This document shows positions 45,501 through 51,701 of a DNA stretch of 64,000 nt, one piece after another. The stretch comes from Elmis aenea (Eukaryota > Arthropoda > Insecta > Coleoptera > Elmidae). The stretch covers positions 51,590,970 to 51,654,969 of the forward strand of contig OX393579.1 in assembly GCA_947652605.1 (NCBI GenBank), read 5' to 3'. Both the position numbers and the translations under genes were made by a program. The notes beneath the pieces are model-generated. The model was given only the letters and a program-made list of their open reading frames with translations, made no database searches and was not told the origin of the DNA. Within the stretch, counting starts at the first letter, position 1. Each line of letters opens with the position of its first letter.

Positions 45501-47601
45501 GCATTCGAATAGGGGCGAAAATGAGACTACAGTATCGACGGTTCGATGTGGAACATCAAATCGTATTACCGTGCACACGGCACTCTATTCGGCCGTGATT
45601 TGTCCGTATATTACCTCATCAAGGCGCAATAATTTAGTGGAAGTTTTCTCGGAAGGATGGACCGTTACGAGCAGTAATGGGCAGCAGCCACTGCCCGTCG
45701 ATGAAATACAGATAGACCACTTGGGTCAGGAACTTTCCAGGAGCGTAGTTGTGGACTTTTTGGGAAAGGAACCCGGCTCCTATTCAGTAAAGTGGCTTGA
45801 AATATCGAGACGGTTAGTAAGCTTTGCACCTATAATAATAAACAACAATAATAATATGCCCATGTTATCCGACGTTTCACAAAAGTTAAAATAAAAATAT
45901 ACAGATTCATCAATTACTGCAGATAAAATTGTTTCCTAGTTCCTGGGGTGTTTCTTAAAATAAAAGTGAATAAATTTGAACGATCGATACAATTTTCACT
46001 GGTGATATAACAAGTGCATTGAAAATTATCGATAATTTTTGGTAAATACACCCGAATGCAAGTTGAGCTGAAAAAAACACGAGTGCGCGAAGTGCACGAG
46101 TGATTTTTTCTGATTCAACTTGCATGAGTGAAGATTTGTCAAAAATTGTAGATTATTTGCAATGCACGAGTTATATTTTGTCAGAAAATTTTCTTCACCT
46201 AACCTACCTGTCAAATTAAATGTATGTTATGTCAAAATTTACAAGTACTGTCAGAGTATAGCGTCAGGGGTGGGGTTAAATTCATATTAAAGTAACGCTA
46301 CTGGTCGCCGAAATTCGTCAAAAAATTATCAAGACCAAAATATTTAATTCCCTCTCCAAATTTATATTTGCGGCCAATCACAAACTCAGAATTCTTAGAA
46401 ACGACTAACAATCGCATGAAAATTTGTTGATTGTGAAAAGAGTATTATCAGTGTATGATTATGTTTACTGGTCGTTTCTAGGAAATCTGAGTTTGTTATT
46501 GGTCGAAAACGCAAATTTGACAGAAGGATCAATATCTGACAGGGGAATGTAAATGATTACCGTGTAATAATGCTCCCATTGGTAGTCTCTAGAAGATTTA
46601 AGATTATTGCTTGCTGAAGGAGCTGAAGGAAATGTTCTTAATCATTTTACTGCATATTCAATTTTCTCTTATATAACCATAGTTGGCTTTGACATAAATC
46701 GAAAGCTTACTTTTTGCGCTTTTCAAAAATATGTAATTTGCTTATGGTTGCCATTTAAAATAAGAAAATTAGGTGTAATATATCGATATTTACATGAGTA
46801 AAAAAAATTAATATCGCTATCTTATTAAGGACAAAAAACCATGCAATTTTTTTTTTTAAGTTTATCTCTATCTTTTCGTTTAAGCGAGATATTTAACATT
46901 TTTGAAAATTGCCAAAAATCGGTTTTTGGCTATATTTCGAAAATTAAAAAATATATCAAAAATCTGTTTACGGCAATGCATTCCTCTCAAAAAAAGAAAT
47001 CAAGACTACGTACTTAGTTTTTTTCTATCTCGGATAATAACTGAGATACCGTCCCTGTATGGGCATCGAAAATAGACCACCCTGTACATATTATTACTGA
47101 ATCTTTCTAAATTTTACTACTTATTGGAAATTTTAGTAAAACGTGCAAGAAATTTTCCGCGCAAAAGTTTTTCGGAGCCCGCAAAGTGAACTGGCGTTGT
47201 TTAAACGAAACAGATGCGCTCGATAACCGAAGTTTATGCTGGTAATAAATTTCAGGAGAATCTTCCCACCAAATGGACTGGGACTTATATGGATGAAGGC
47301 CGAAGAATGTCAATATCGTTGTCCAGAACTAGACGCGTGCATCAACGCGAGCGTATGGTGCGACGGAGTAGAAGATTGTCCGTCAGGAATTGACGAAGCG
47401 CTAACGCACTGCTCCATAATACTGCAACTGCCACCACTCTACTTATTTTTAGGGGCACTAGGAATTTTACTATCGAGTTTCGTTACTTGTGTGTTAGTGT
47501 GGAAGACCTGTCGGCGGCGCCCGCGATCCTTTCTGCAGACCCGCCTCAAAAGTCTTTCATCAGATACAGCAATCATAGACGAGAAAGGAGTGATTTGCTG
47601 A
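15436..47601 (+). CDS. CUB/LDLa type I membrane protein gene (5' end not seen)
   Basis: Nine exons (15436-15572, 38904-39183, 39280-39809, 41428-41819, 43988-44227, 44314-44487, 44938-45364, 45418-45812, 47256-47601) join with matching phases into 972 residues plus a stop. Order in the partial protein: CUB-type modules at about 1-125, 160-315, 330-525 and 545-705; a more diverged beta-rich segment to about 857; an LDL-receptor class A module with six cysteines at 876-910; a membrane helix at about 918-940; a basic RRRPR stop-transfer and a short tail ending GVIC. This implies an extracellular, ligand-binding or co-receptor role at the cell surface. The architecture resembles Neto-type co-receptors but has more CUB modules. 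Function and orthologue are not identified. The first exon, with its signal peptide, was not found. Introns hold many transposons while exon frames are intact. Confidence 0.85.
15655..16036 (+). repeat. MITE family with CAGGTTTGTTCCAACAAG end, copy C
   Basis: Third copy, in the same orientation as 4498-4926. The right end CTTGTTGGAACAAACCTG is well kept; the left part is diverged or lost before 15655. It begins only about 80 bp past the splice donor of CUB exon A. Confidence 0.7.
16037..17354. other. intronic, no gene; element end at 16744
   Basis: Intronic AT-rich DNA. TTTTGGACACCCTGTAA near 16733-16749 is a lone ACAGGGTGTCC terminus in reverse. No partner found. Confidence 0.4.
17355..18329. 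mobile_element. hAT-type element with ACCGGTAA subterminal repeats
   Basis: 975 bp element. Ends TAGGGATTGTAA / TTTACAATCCCTA are inverted, and an exact 8 bp duplication TTTGAGAT flanks it (17347-17354 and 18330-18337). The first 110 bp and the last 90 bp are filled with ACCGGTAA / TTACCGGT copies, the layout of hAT subterminal transposase-binding sites. No transposase. The interior contains an ACAGGGTG-type end at 17896-17906 and a hairpin at 18068-18154. Confidence 0.85.
18068..18154. repeat. 21 bp perfect-arm hairpin inside the hAT element
   Basis: Arms 18068-18088 and 18134-18154 are exact reverse complements (TTTTCGGAGTTTATCCGCGTA). The loop carries GGCTCGACGTTTCGGC and CCCTATAGGG. Probably a small inserted MITE or a recombined terminus. 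Confidence 0.6.
18330..19013. other. intronic, no gene seen
   Basis: After the target duplication there is a TCACCCTGTATAG terminus at about 18387-18399, then AT-rich sequence up to the tandem repeat. Confidence 0.4.
19014..19600. repeat. 147 bp tandem repeat, about four units
   Basis: The landmark ATCATGTC recurs at 19014, 19160, 19307 and 19454, giving periods of 146, 147 and 147 bp. Each unit has a GGGGG…CT / AGCCCC stem around ATCATGTC, then AGCACAATCAAAAATTTTAA, CACGCCAGCACAAGGCTAGC and an A-run. Units 3 and 4 are the most alike. The open reading frame across it is a by-product of the repeat. Confidence 0.85.
19610..19985 (-). pseudogene. RTE-like LINE fragment
   Basis: Minus-strand frame 19841-19584 includes IYKPILTYGCESWVLSNRMK, IQALEMKYLRGVKGITRRDK and NETIRAEL, the conserved stretch after the RT core in RTE-like LINEs. 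The upstream part to about 19985 is in another frame. The end abuts the 147 bp tandem repeat. Confidence 0.7.
20480..22824 (+). mobile_element. 5'-truncated non-LTR retrotransposon (jockey/CR1-like)
   Basis: Carries the linker before the RT, the RT and the C-terminal part, then a 3' end with AATAAAG and a short (ACT)n tail at about 22811-22822. No endonuclease domain precedes it, so it is 5'-truncated near 20480-20570. A 3'-end copy is at 25221-25534 and a scrap at 52232-52306 (minus). The tail of ACT triplets instead of poly(A) links all three. It lies in the sense direction within the CUB intron. Confidence 0.85.
20485..22713 (+). CDS. LINE reverse transcriptase (657-codon open stretch, one upstream stop)
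   Basis: Long open frame 20740-22713. The same frame runs back to 20485 but is cut by a TAA at 20683-20685. Order: basic linker (WITIGIKTSCSNKRQLYL); RT motifs including PIHKKGDLSDIGNYRPIAIL, the first catalytic region LSKAIDSVDHEIL, GVPQGSILGPLLYILYTNDL and the active-site box FADDT (about 21859-21873); then the thumb-like LGLGIDSRLDWSYHIERL and a C-terminal part ending NDDYFKNSFK. In the first box the aromatic-adjacent residue reads KAIDSV where KAFDSV is usual. The protein would copy its own RNA at a nicked site, but the missing endonuclease and the stop make this copy inactive. The clade is inferred from motifs only. Confidence 0.85.
22825..23500. other. intronic, no gene seen
   Basis: AT-rich sequence with no recognised element. 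Confidence 0.4.
23524..23650 (-). pseudogene. mariner transposase fragment
   Basis: The minus-strand translation contains HEAYLPNLVTSDYHLFRSMQ, matching the block around the third catalytic aspartate of mariner (usually SPDLAPSDYHLFRS). Only about 40 codons are recognisable. The next element starts right beside it at 23660. Confidence 0.6.
23660..24565. mobile_element. 906 bp inverted-repeat element, GAGTAAAGTGCCC ends
   Basis: Ends GAGTAAAGTGCCCTAATATG and its imperfect inverse (CATATTAGGGCACGTTACTC) flank the element, with TA on both sides (23658-23659, 24566-24567). The motif CTAATATGGAATAC, or its inverse, recurs inside (about 23861, 23890, 24176, 24519). Non-coding. TA and the ends suggest a Tc1/mariner-type passenger element. 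Confidence 0.75.
24568..24958 (+). repeat. hairpin-headed repeat family, copy 2
   Basis: Same layout as 9158-9537: fold-back head (TTACGCACGAGTGG / CCACGAGTGCGTAATTGC), CGATCACATAATACC, TTTTAACGGCTTTTTGGC, ends ATTAGTGGTCGTAGAAA. It directly abuts the TA flank of the previous element. Confidence 0.75.
25221..25534 (+). mobile_element. 3'-end copy of the LINE at 20480-22824
   Basis: Nearly identical to about 22515-22822, including the last 60 codons, the stop, the 3' UTR and an (ACT)n tail that is longer here. An ATTATAATTATT expansion is the main difference. A 5'-truncated insertion of the same young family. Confidence 0.9.
25535..25698 (+). pseudogene. possible LINE tail fragment
   Basis: Frames give KYKKMEW, EEKICRGNPRIILKK and similar, resembling the G-x-P-R tail of RTE-like LINEs. 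Too short and broken for a firm call. It hosts the SINE that follows. Confidence 0.3.
25699..25910 (+). mobile_element. tRNA-derived SINE, 5'-truncated
   Basis: Contains an RNA polymerase III B box GGGTTCGAATCCC (about 25713-25725) in tRNA-like context, a unique GC-rich body and an A-run of about 12. Flanked by AACAAAGATG before and after, a target-site duplication. The A-box half of the tRNA head is missing. It would have moved with LINE machinery. Confidence 0.8.
25911..26499. other. unassigned; 96-codon frame of unknown meaning
   Basis: An open frame at 25916-26206 (+) is lysine- and asparagine-rich with no known domain. It is more likely decayed transposon DNA than a gene. Nothing else recognised. 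Confidence 0.3.
26500..26727 (-). pseudogene. LINE C-terminal (RNase H-side) fragment
   Basis: The minus strand reads MSRADIRGATGLITEHCVLN, then HFYIIVLLETEICRGFGEEE and ALHKICWLEGF. The pattern L-x-G-x-C…H…C-x-x-C…E-x-x-x-H-x-x-C is typical of the region after RNase H in R1/I-group LINEs. It differs from the jockey-like fragment to its right. Upstream RNase H not seen. Confidence 0.55.
26812..27360 (-). pseudogene. jockey-like LINE reverse transcriptase fragment
   Basis: Minus strand 27343-27047: LKSYLSDRIFRVKQDEEYST, then QGSILGPVLYLLFASDIPQ and TFTDDTAILA (the active-site FADD is altered to FTDD). Then in another frame (27087-26812): LTNGLKWLIKLNETKT, KYLGMNFDIKLKWKEHL. One frameshift near 27060-27080. 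Ends are not defined. Same kind as 48456-49520. Confidence 0.75.
27361..29722. other. intronic, no gene recognised
   Basis: 2.3 kb without a supported exon or element. A 64-codon frame at 28526-28720 and a 73-codon frame at 29119-29340 show no known domain. Part (27540-28500) has higher GC and may be an old transposon that I cannot name. Confidence 0.35.
29723..30341. mobile_element. 619 bp MITE, CAGGGCGTGT ends
   Basis: The left end CAGGGCGTGTAAAAACTGGC and following 70 bp are matched in reverse at 30262-30341 (GGCGGAAGCGCTACACGTGG side; ends CACACCCAG). TA flanks both sides (29721-29722, 30342-30343). Non-coding. Confidence 0.7.
30342..32699. other. intronic, no gene; small hairpin at 30619-30714
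   Basis: Inverted arms GTGGGATAAAGGC (30618-30630) and GCCTTTATCACAC (30702-30714) enclose GTGCGTGGTTTGCCCG…CGGGTAAAAGCAC. The rest is unassigned, including an 87-codon frame at 31821-32084 without known domains. Confidence 0.4.
32700..32978 (+). repeat. 280 bp interspersed repeat, copy 1
   Basis: Starts near TGTGAAGGTGGGAGATGATT and ends TTCGCAATATTTATGAAACA before a CCTGTATA terminus. Close to 53461-53726 and more distant from 33028-33281. Probably the right half of an ACAGGGTG-type element. Confidence 0.65.
33028..33281 (+). repeat. 280 bp interspersed repeat, diverged copy 2
   Basis: Shares CGCACTTTTCAGCTC, GAAAGAAGACG and the end CAATATTTATGAATCACCCTG with its neighbour, at lower identity. 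Two same-orientation copies 50 bp apart suggest tandem duplication or repeated insertion. Confidence 0.6.
33344..33621. mobile_element. hAT-type MITE, CAGTGGCGTAGC ends
   Basis: 278 bp element with ends CAGTGGCGTAGCGA and inverted TCGCTACGCCACTG. Flanking octamers CCTAGGGA (33336-33343) and CCTAGGGG (33622-33629) agree at 7 of 8 bases, consistent with an 8 bp hAT duplication. Subterminal GGCGCCCGGGG blocks occur on both sides. No coding. A related end is at 38331-38345. Confidence 0.8.
33622..34401. other. intronic, no gene seen
   Basis: Unassigned. At about 33801-33844 an ATCGAGTCCCGGGCG…ATGGTCGAGACTT block is repeated in reverse near 41880-41928. Confidence 0.4.
34402..34800 (-). repeat. 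hairpin-headed repeat family, copy 3
   Basis: Reverse-orientation copy of 9158-9537 and 24568-24958. The head CCACTCGTGCGTAATATGC / AGTTGTAAAGCAATTACGC is at its right end, and the GACGTCA-less GACTCACGTCAAAC segments are present. Non-coding. Confidence 0.75.
34958..35787. mobile_element. 830 bp fold-back element, CCGGTTGTCACG ends
   Basis: Left arm 34958 to about 35225 and right arm about 35515-35787 are inverted copies (about 270 bp each) around a 290 bp spacer. TA flanks both ends. Each arm has an internal ACAGGGTGTTCC / GGAACACCCTG motif (about 35128, 35611), so a shorter element may lie within a larger one. No coding. Confidence 0.8.
35788..36769. other. intronic, no gene seen
   Basis: A GGAACACCCTACATA end lies near 36048. 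Otherwise unassigned. Confidence 0.4.
36770..37330 (+). repeat. 0.6 kb interspersed repeat, copy 1
   Basis: Matches 46005-46605 in opposite orientation. Landmarks: several ACCAATCAC / TTGGTCG motifs (GTTTTCGACCAATAACAAAC, TTTATTGGTCGTTTCTA), GCGACCAGTAGCGTTACTTT, AATATAACTCGTGCATTGCA, and an end near ATTATCGATAATTTTCAATG. Non-coding. The copies lie on both sides of CUB exons B-H. Confidence 0.75.
37331..38134. other. intronic, no gene seen
   Basis: AT-rich, unassigned. Confidence 0.4.
38135..38345. repeat. hAT-like MITE relative, right end CTACGCCGCTG
   Basis: The right end TAGCTACGCCGCTG resembles the reversed CAGTGGCGTAGC terminus at 33344-33621, with a GGCACCCGGGG subterminal block. The left end near 38135 (GGGGGCGGGG) is uncertain and no duplication was found. 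Confidence 0.45.
38904..39183 (+). CDS. CUB gene exon B (rest of CUB1)
   Basis: TTTCAG acceptor; donor G|GTAAGA. Reads LTFDTFTLGRFVSF, then CPDGALQI, GGSWCGTSWG (the second cysteine pair of CUB1), ISVSLFRL and NFDFRMEYKLL, the last CUB strands. Phase 0 in, phase 1 out. The upstream open frame (from 38682) is intron read-through. Confidence 0.9.
39280..39809 (+). CDS. CUB gene exon C (CUB2)
   Basis: Follows a 96 bp intron; TTTCAG acceptor, GAA|GTAAGT donor, phase 1 to 0. Encodes a linker then a nearly whole CUB module: CRLQSPNFPGLYPRNVTCYY (the classic S-P-x-F-P-x-x-Y-P-x-N start), YVTVYDGYTTRDPVILKFC, LVEFSTSPYG and GFQLEVE. The Asp/Tyr pattern DYVTVYDG resembles calcium-binding CUBs. Confidence 0.92.
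39985..41330 (-). pseudogene. RTE-like LINE remnant in CUB intron C-D
   Basis: Antisense to the host gene. Minus strand 41068-40796 gives an RT piece, MEIPNIFINAIRSTYQTV… with NKGIKQGYSLNPLLFIIFMD, the RT QG box region. A decayed continuation runs to a GKPxKTWD-like tail near 40000-40150. Many stops; ends are approximate. Confidence 0.7.
41428..41819 (+). CDS. CUB gene exon D (start of CUB3)
   Basis: TTTTAG acceptor, TG|GTAAGT donor, phase 0 to 2. Begins VKFVDQTSPTFVKTKRNCEF, then GILESPLHSLPANTTCLYHL (a CUB N-terminal strand with its cysteine pair), a proline-rich insert, and YRVWLSVVKFHVAG. Ends at a cysteine codon split with exon E. Confidence 0.88.
42380..43726. mobile_element. fold-back element copy 2, carrying a hAT MITE
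   Basis: Same family as 5885-7394, read in the same direction. The left end has lost part of CAGGGTGTCCC (only CCCCAGATAACATTTCC remains); the right end GGGACACCCTG is intact. GGGGATCTCGCTTATCATAAG is kept near the left end. Its centre is interrupted by the hAT MITE at 42851-43130. Lies in CUB intron D-E. Confidence 0.85.
42851..43130. mobile_element. hAT-type MITE, family 1 copy 2
   Basis: 280 bp with ends CAGGGATTTGGAGC / GCTCCAAACCCCTG and an exact 8 bp duplication GTTGTAAA (42843-42850, 43131-43138). Dense GGAGC subterminal repeats. Opposite orientation and half the length of 11872-12434. It inserted into the fold-back element, whose uninterrupted sequence can be read at about 6470-6510. 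Confidence 0.9.
43988..44227 (+). CDS. CUB gene exon E (end of CUB3)
   Basis: Acceptor GTTTCAG|C completes the split Cys codon. Reads SSSKDKSKNVPRTSLSGTLG, then NVTLLARYCKEHIPRTCDHT and SSGDSLTMELHIADSTALR. The donor is CAG|GTTCGA, a weak non-consensus site. The 86 bp intron after it is not a multiple of three, and only splicing restores CUB-like sequence, which supports the junction. Confidence 0.8.
44314..44487 (+). CDS. CUB gene exon F (start of CUB4)
   Basis: CCACAG acceptor, AAG|GTAAGA donor, phase 2 to 2. Reads PIQFRALYEFVDLHQDGEPF, then GVCSRKFSGTLQNSLQKFQA and GRGGARNI. The cysteine and S/G-rich strand start a CUB module that continues as SCVYRFEA in exon G; the junction creates an N-I-S glycosylation sequon. 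Confidence 0.85.
44938..45364 (+). CDS. CUB gene exon G (rest of CUB4)
   Basis: TTGCAG acceptor, GAG|GTGAGT donor, phase 2 to 0. Reads CVYRFEAQKDEKIKITLTQL, then RFQCYGNTSATVRFYEV, RDCLCSE, VVELRFDVTGMNASDDFSTL and FFEGTWKL, the usual CUB strand order with two cysteine pairs. Confidence 0.9.
45418..45812 (+). CDS. CUB gene exon H
   Basis: After a 53 bp intron (TTTTAG acceptor). Reads SNCDNYPRVIVPALKKYLYV, then VRCGTSNRITVHTALYSAVI, NLVEVFSEGWTV and YSVKWLEISRR. Beta-rich and CUB-like in spacing, but only weakly matching. Donor taken as CG|GTTAGT because it gives phase 2, which exon I requires; GTAAGC four bases downstream would break the frame. Confidence 0.85.
46005..46605 (-). repeat. 0.6 kb interspersed repeat, copy 2 (inverted)
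   Basis: Reverse counterpart of 36770-37330. It contains an extra GAGTGCGCGAAGTGCACGAG hairpin (about 46081-46101) where copy 1 is shortened, so copy 2 is the more complete. Lies in CUB intron H-I. Confidence 0.75.
46606..47255. other. intronic; ACAGGGTG-type end at 47084
   Basis: The ACCACCCTGTACATA terminus near 47080-47093, with TTTAAGCGAGATA near 46881, suggests another member of the ACAGGGTG set. The left end was not found. Confidence 0.4.
47256..47601 (+). CDS. CUB gene exon I (LDLa, membrane helix, tail, stop)
   Basis: TTTCAG acceptor, phase 2. An LDL-receptor class A module: ECQYRCPELDACI, VWCDGVEDC and SGIDE, six cysteines with acidic calcium ligands. Then a hydrophobic helix (LYLFLGALGILLSSFVTCVL), a basic KTCRRRPR, and a tail ending IIDEKGVIC before TGA at 47599-47601. 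A second open frame at 47487-47675 overlaps the tail but breaks the helix, so it was not chosen. Confidence 0.92.
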
Positions 47602-48455
47602 CACAGCGACAATTCTGTGCGCTACGTCGAGGTGGACAGGGTAACGACGGTGTGACGTTTCCCTATCTCCGATAATCTCGACGCAACGCGCAGAATTGGC
47701 GAATCGCTTAGGACTTTAAACCGTTTTATATGAAAGGACCAAATTTTTATTAGCACTGTAATTGTTATAGGTACCTGTTAACGAGTTTTTATCAGGGTCT
47801 GTTTATTGAGGAGGACGCTTTTTAGGCAATGTTTACATAATTTTACTGTGACAATTTTTGAATGTGTAAATAGTAAAAAACCGCCGCCAAAAGTAATGTT
47901 AACGTGAGGGCAAAAAGCACAGGGTGTCCCAAATCCAATGCAATTATACGGAAGGCTATTCCACAAAGAAATTATTGGAAAAAGTTTTGATGGTGAACTC
48001 GGAAATTCGATACCCACATCCGTTTTCGAATACACTCCAAAAATTATTTATTTTCAACATCCTACAATGTGCACCATTTGTTCTAAAAGAACAGTATGTA
48101 ACACTATATGACATTGATTTAAGAGACACAGCTAAGACTGGCCTACTGGTCAGTCTCCTCAACCAAACTAGCACTTATTTACTATTGTTGTGGCCATTCC
48201 ATCAATTAAAATCGCTTTTTAGCACATTTATTTGTGGTGATTACTGATTACACAAAACTGCTAAAAGATTCTCAGTGCAATTTTTTGCTTTGATAATAGC
48301 AGTGAAATCAGATCCATTTTTTTTTTAATCTACGCTTGTAGCGTTCTGAAATATTAAAACTGGCCTATAAGAGACCCTCCATTAATTTATTTCTCAGATC
48401 TTAGAACTAAAGACTTTAATTCTAAAGTTCACCCACTGGTGTCCTTGAGTTTCTG
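47602..48455. other. CUB gene 3' UTR, then unassigned
   Basis: The 3' UTR begins after 47601; no convincing AATAAA was seen. A CACAGGGTGTCCCAAAT terminus lies at about 47919-47935. Frames at 47924-48247 have no known domain. Confidence 0.45.
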
Positions 48456-49520
48456 CTAATATGCACACGGCACTATAATTTTCGCACTGTACTCTGCTTT
48501 TTGAACACTGTGGTTTTGTTTTGTTCTCTTCAGTCTTCTGTTCGGGTCATTTACATCGAGGAGTTGGATTGCCTCGATATTAACGTGCCGATTTAGTCTC
48601 GTCTCGTGGTTAGCTGCACATCTGATTTCGCTGGCCACATCCTTGATACCTAGATCGCGATGAATGTCACAGTTGCGTACGTACCATGGTGCATTGACGA
48701 TGTTACGCAGCGTTGTATTTTGAATTTTTTTTATTCTACTACAATGGCACGGTTTAACACACCCCCATAGTTGTATGCCATACGCCCAGACTGGTTTCAA
48801 GATCTGATTATATATTAATACTTTGTTGTGTATTGACAGTTGGTAATTGCGCTTCAATAGCCAAAATAATTTCCAATATTTTAGACCCAACTCAGTTCTC
48901 TTCTTTTTTACGTTTTTCTCTTCTTTCCATCTTAGTTTAGCGTCTAGTGTTATTCCTAGATATTTTGCTGTGATTTTGTAGGAAACAGTATTACCATTTA
49001 TAGTGATGGGCAACGGATTCCTTATGTTTTTGTTCGTAAAATTTGTGTGAGTTGATTTTACCTCGTTTAATTATATCTTCCATTTCCTGGTCCAATTGAC
49101 TATCTGAACACTGGCTTGCTAAAGTTTATTTGTGGTGGCTTCTATACCTTTTTCAACTGTTAGGATTGCAGTGTCATCTGCGAACGTGGCAATAGTCACA
49201 TGTTTTTAATTCTGGCAGATCAGCTGTATAGAGCAAATAGAGGATCGGTCCAAGGGCGCTGCCCTGCGGTACTCCAGCTCTGATTTTCTTCCTCCGAATA
49301 CTCATCTTCTTGTTTTATTCTAAATAATCGATTGGAAATGTATAATTTCAGTAATTTTGCATATAGTTGTGGTAGCAATTTATTTAATTTGTACATGAAC
49401 CCTTTGTGCCAGACCTTATCAAAGGCCTGGGCCACATCTAAAAAGATAGCGGAGCAGACTTGTTTGTTTTCTAACGCTTTCTCTATAACCAGTGATCCGA
49501 TGTACTTGATCTAATTTATT
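48456..49520 (-). pseudogene. jockey-like LINE reverse transcriptase remnant
   Basis: Minus strand in protein order: 49435-49220 has AQAFDKVWHKGFMYKLNKLL and [15 protein letters not shown]; a broken [13 protein letters not shown] corresponds to the QGSVLGPLL box near 49250. 49013-48456 has KYLGITLDAKLRWKEE, LIYNQILKPVWAYGIQLWGC, NIVNAPWYVRN and DLGIKDVASEI, the standard jockey C-terminal order. At least one frameshift and a gap in the ADD region. 5' end not seen. Confidence 0.8.
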
Positions 49521-51701
49521 TTAATTTGTTTTTTAGTTACGAGTTAATCTAATATTTTTAACGAAGCAATACATAAATGAGCGATAAAAAGTTGCAATTT
49601 ACGGTTTAAAGCTGAATATCATAAACGGATGGAGATGTTTATTTATCGTTATAACGATCACCTTTTTTTTAACCAGTTCATAACGTTTAGTTTTGTTCCA
49701 TAAATCGCGTGTACGTAAAGCTGGGTGGAGACTAAAATTGAAAGTTCGCAGACGTTCGAGGGATAGTCGCGAGCACCAAAACAATTAGTGTCCGTCAACA
49801 GCTCTCAGGACATACTAAATAGTTCGCAAAGGGGCCGCATTTTGTAAATAAATATGTCACCAAGCAACTATGATTGCTTGTGCTACCTGTATGTTAATGA
49901 AACTAGTCTCCACTCGCTTTTACACGAGCTCTTCGCTATTGCGCCATAATACCTCCAAATTCCTTTCGATTTCATCAGGTTTCCGTATAACCTTAGAAAG
50001 TTGCTGAACTGCATATTTTTTAGATATATCTTTTGTAGTTTTAATTTTTTGGGTTCCACAAAATTGGGTGTAAACAATACGGTTCTATTAAATTTAAAAC
50101 GTCTTCTCTGGCCACTCCATATTCAACAACTACACAAATAACATACAGACAGAAAATAATCTTAGGCGCCGCGTGCAAACCCTTTGATGTGCCTCCTCAA
50201 ACGCGAATTTTCTTCGAACTAGCGAGCGCTTGCGAACTGTTCGCGAACTCCCGTCTACACCAGGTTCGCACATTGATCGCGATCTGTTCGCTCGGAAGCT
50301 TGGTCTGCACGCGGCATAACCGAACTGGCTCGAGATCACAATAATTCAAAATGAGAAAGCCGATTCGGTTTGGTTACAATTCAATTCGCTTCGGTTTTGG
50401 TTCAGGTACCGGTTTGGTTCTCAGCTTTGCTAGAAGCCGAAATTTCTCTATAATTCCATCGGATTTAAGACACCCAGTACATTAAAAATCCTCAGAGTGA
50501 TTGTACTAATTGAATAAGCAACAGGATACGAAACGGACAATGATGTTCTACCAAAAACAGTACAGTACAGTTACCTGTTCAAGCAACTCTTTATCAATAG
50601 GTTCTGTATTTTAAAATACGTTAAATCCAACAATCAGAACAGCAATTGATTCATATTAACAATAGCAAATCGATAAGAAAGGCATGCAATGAACTGCAAA
50701 AATTAATTTAAAATGCAAAGCTATCACACACCATTTTAATATCGCGCCGAAGTCGCAAAACTGCCTCTCGATAGCATTCTTCGAAAGACATAATTTCCTA
50801 TAACCATCACATAAATCTTTATATTTCCCCACAACTATGAAATCGATTATCTACGGAGATGTTTCAGACCGCCTTGTTCCTTATCAAATAAGCGAATCGT
50901 CGGCAAAACATAAAATACATAACGTTCCATAAAATTCGTATCACTTTATAGACACGAGGCACCCTGCATATAACGTCCTTAAAAAACGGTATTTTTTTCG
51001 GAATACTCCATTGAAGAAATATTGAAATAAAACAGACAACGAACGGCTTCGCCGCTCGTGCTTGCGTTATTCGATTTTCTTATGAATTTTTCATCTGAAA
51101 CGTTAAACTAACTTTTATTCACGAATAAATTTTGTGTCAGTTTTAAAGCCGATTTTCTTCGCTGTATAAAAATCAACACCAAACAATTATTTCCTTTTAG
51201 AACTAAACTTTGATTTGTATGAGACAGCATTAATAGTTATGATCTATCTTCGTTCACAGAAAAATCAAAAGATTTAGGTACAAAAAGTACAGTGTAACAA
51301 AATAAAAATGAAATGTCATCAATTACTAAATGGATCAATATAAGCACGTCATCCAAGTCTTTAATAATCTCACCGAAGAAAGAAAACGTCTAGAATCCAT
51401 TCAAATTCATGCTTATTCCTTTTGGATAATTAAATTTTTTTTTAAATGTATCAACAGACCTAAAAATATAGATTAGAAATTTTGGTGGAAATAAATGATA
51501 ACGGCAAACATTTAACTAAATTTTGAAATGTTATCATAATAAAAAGTCAAAAACTTGGCAAATTTGTCTAATTTTACAGTCATGTAAACATTTAAAACTT
51601 TTTTAAAAACCAACTATGGAATCGAAAAATAACAAAAAAGATGAAAGTTAAAATTTACAACAAAACAATTTTCGAAAGTATCAGTAAATACGGATCAGAA
51701 T
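49521..51701. other. intergenic; motif-rich patches, no gene
   Basis: 50160-50330 is rich in TTCGCGAAC/GCGAAC motifs and 50355-50430 in GGTTCGGTTTTGG motifs; both look like subterminal repeats of decayed DNA transposons. GGCACCCTGCATA near 50961 is a lone element end. No supported exon. Confidence 0.4.

Noticed and set aside
47487..47675. Alternative C-terminus of the CUB protein in another frame
   Set aside because: It would need a frameshift within the membrane helix; the spliced frame gives LDLa, helix and a plausible tail.
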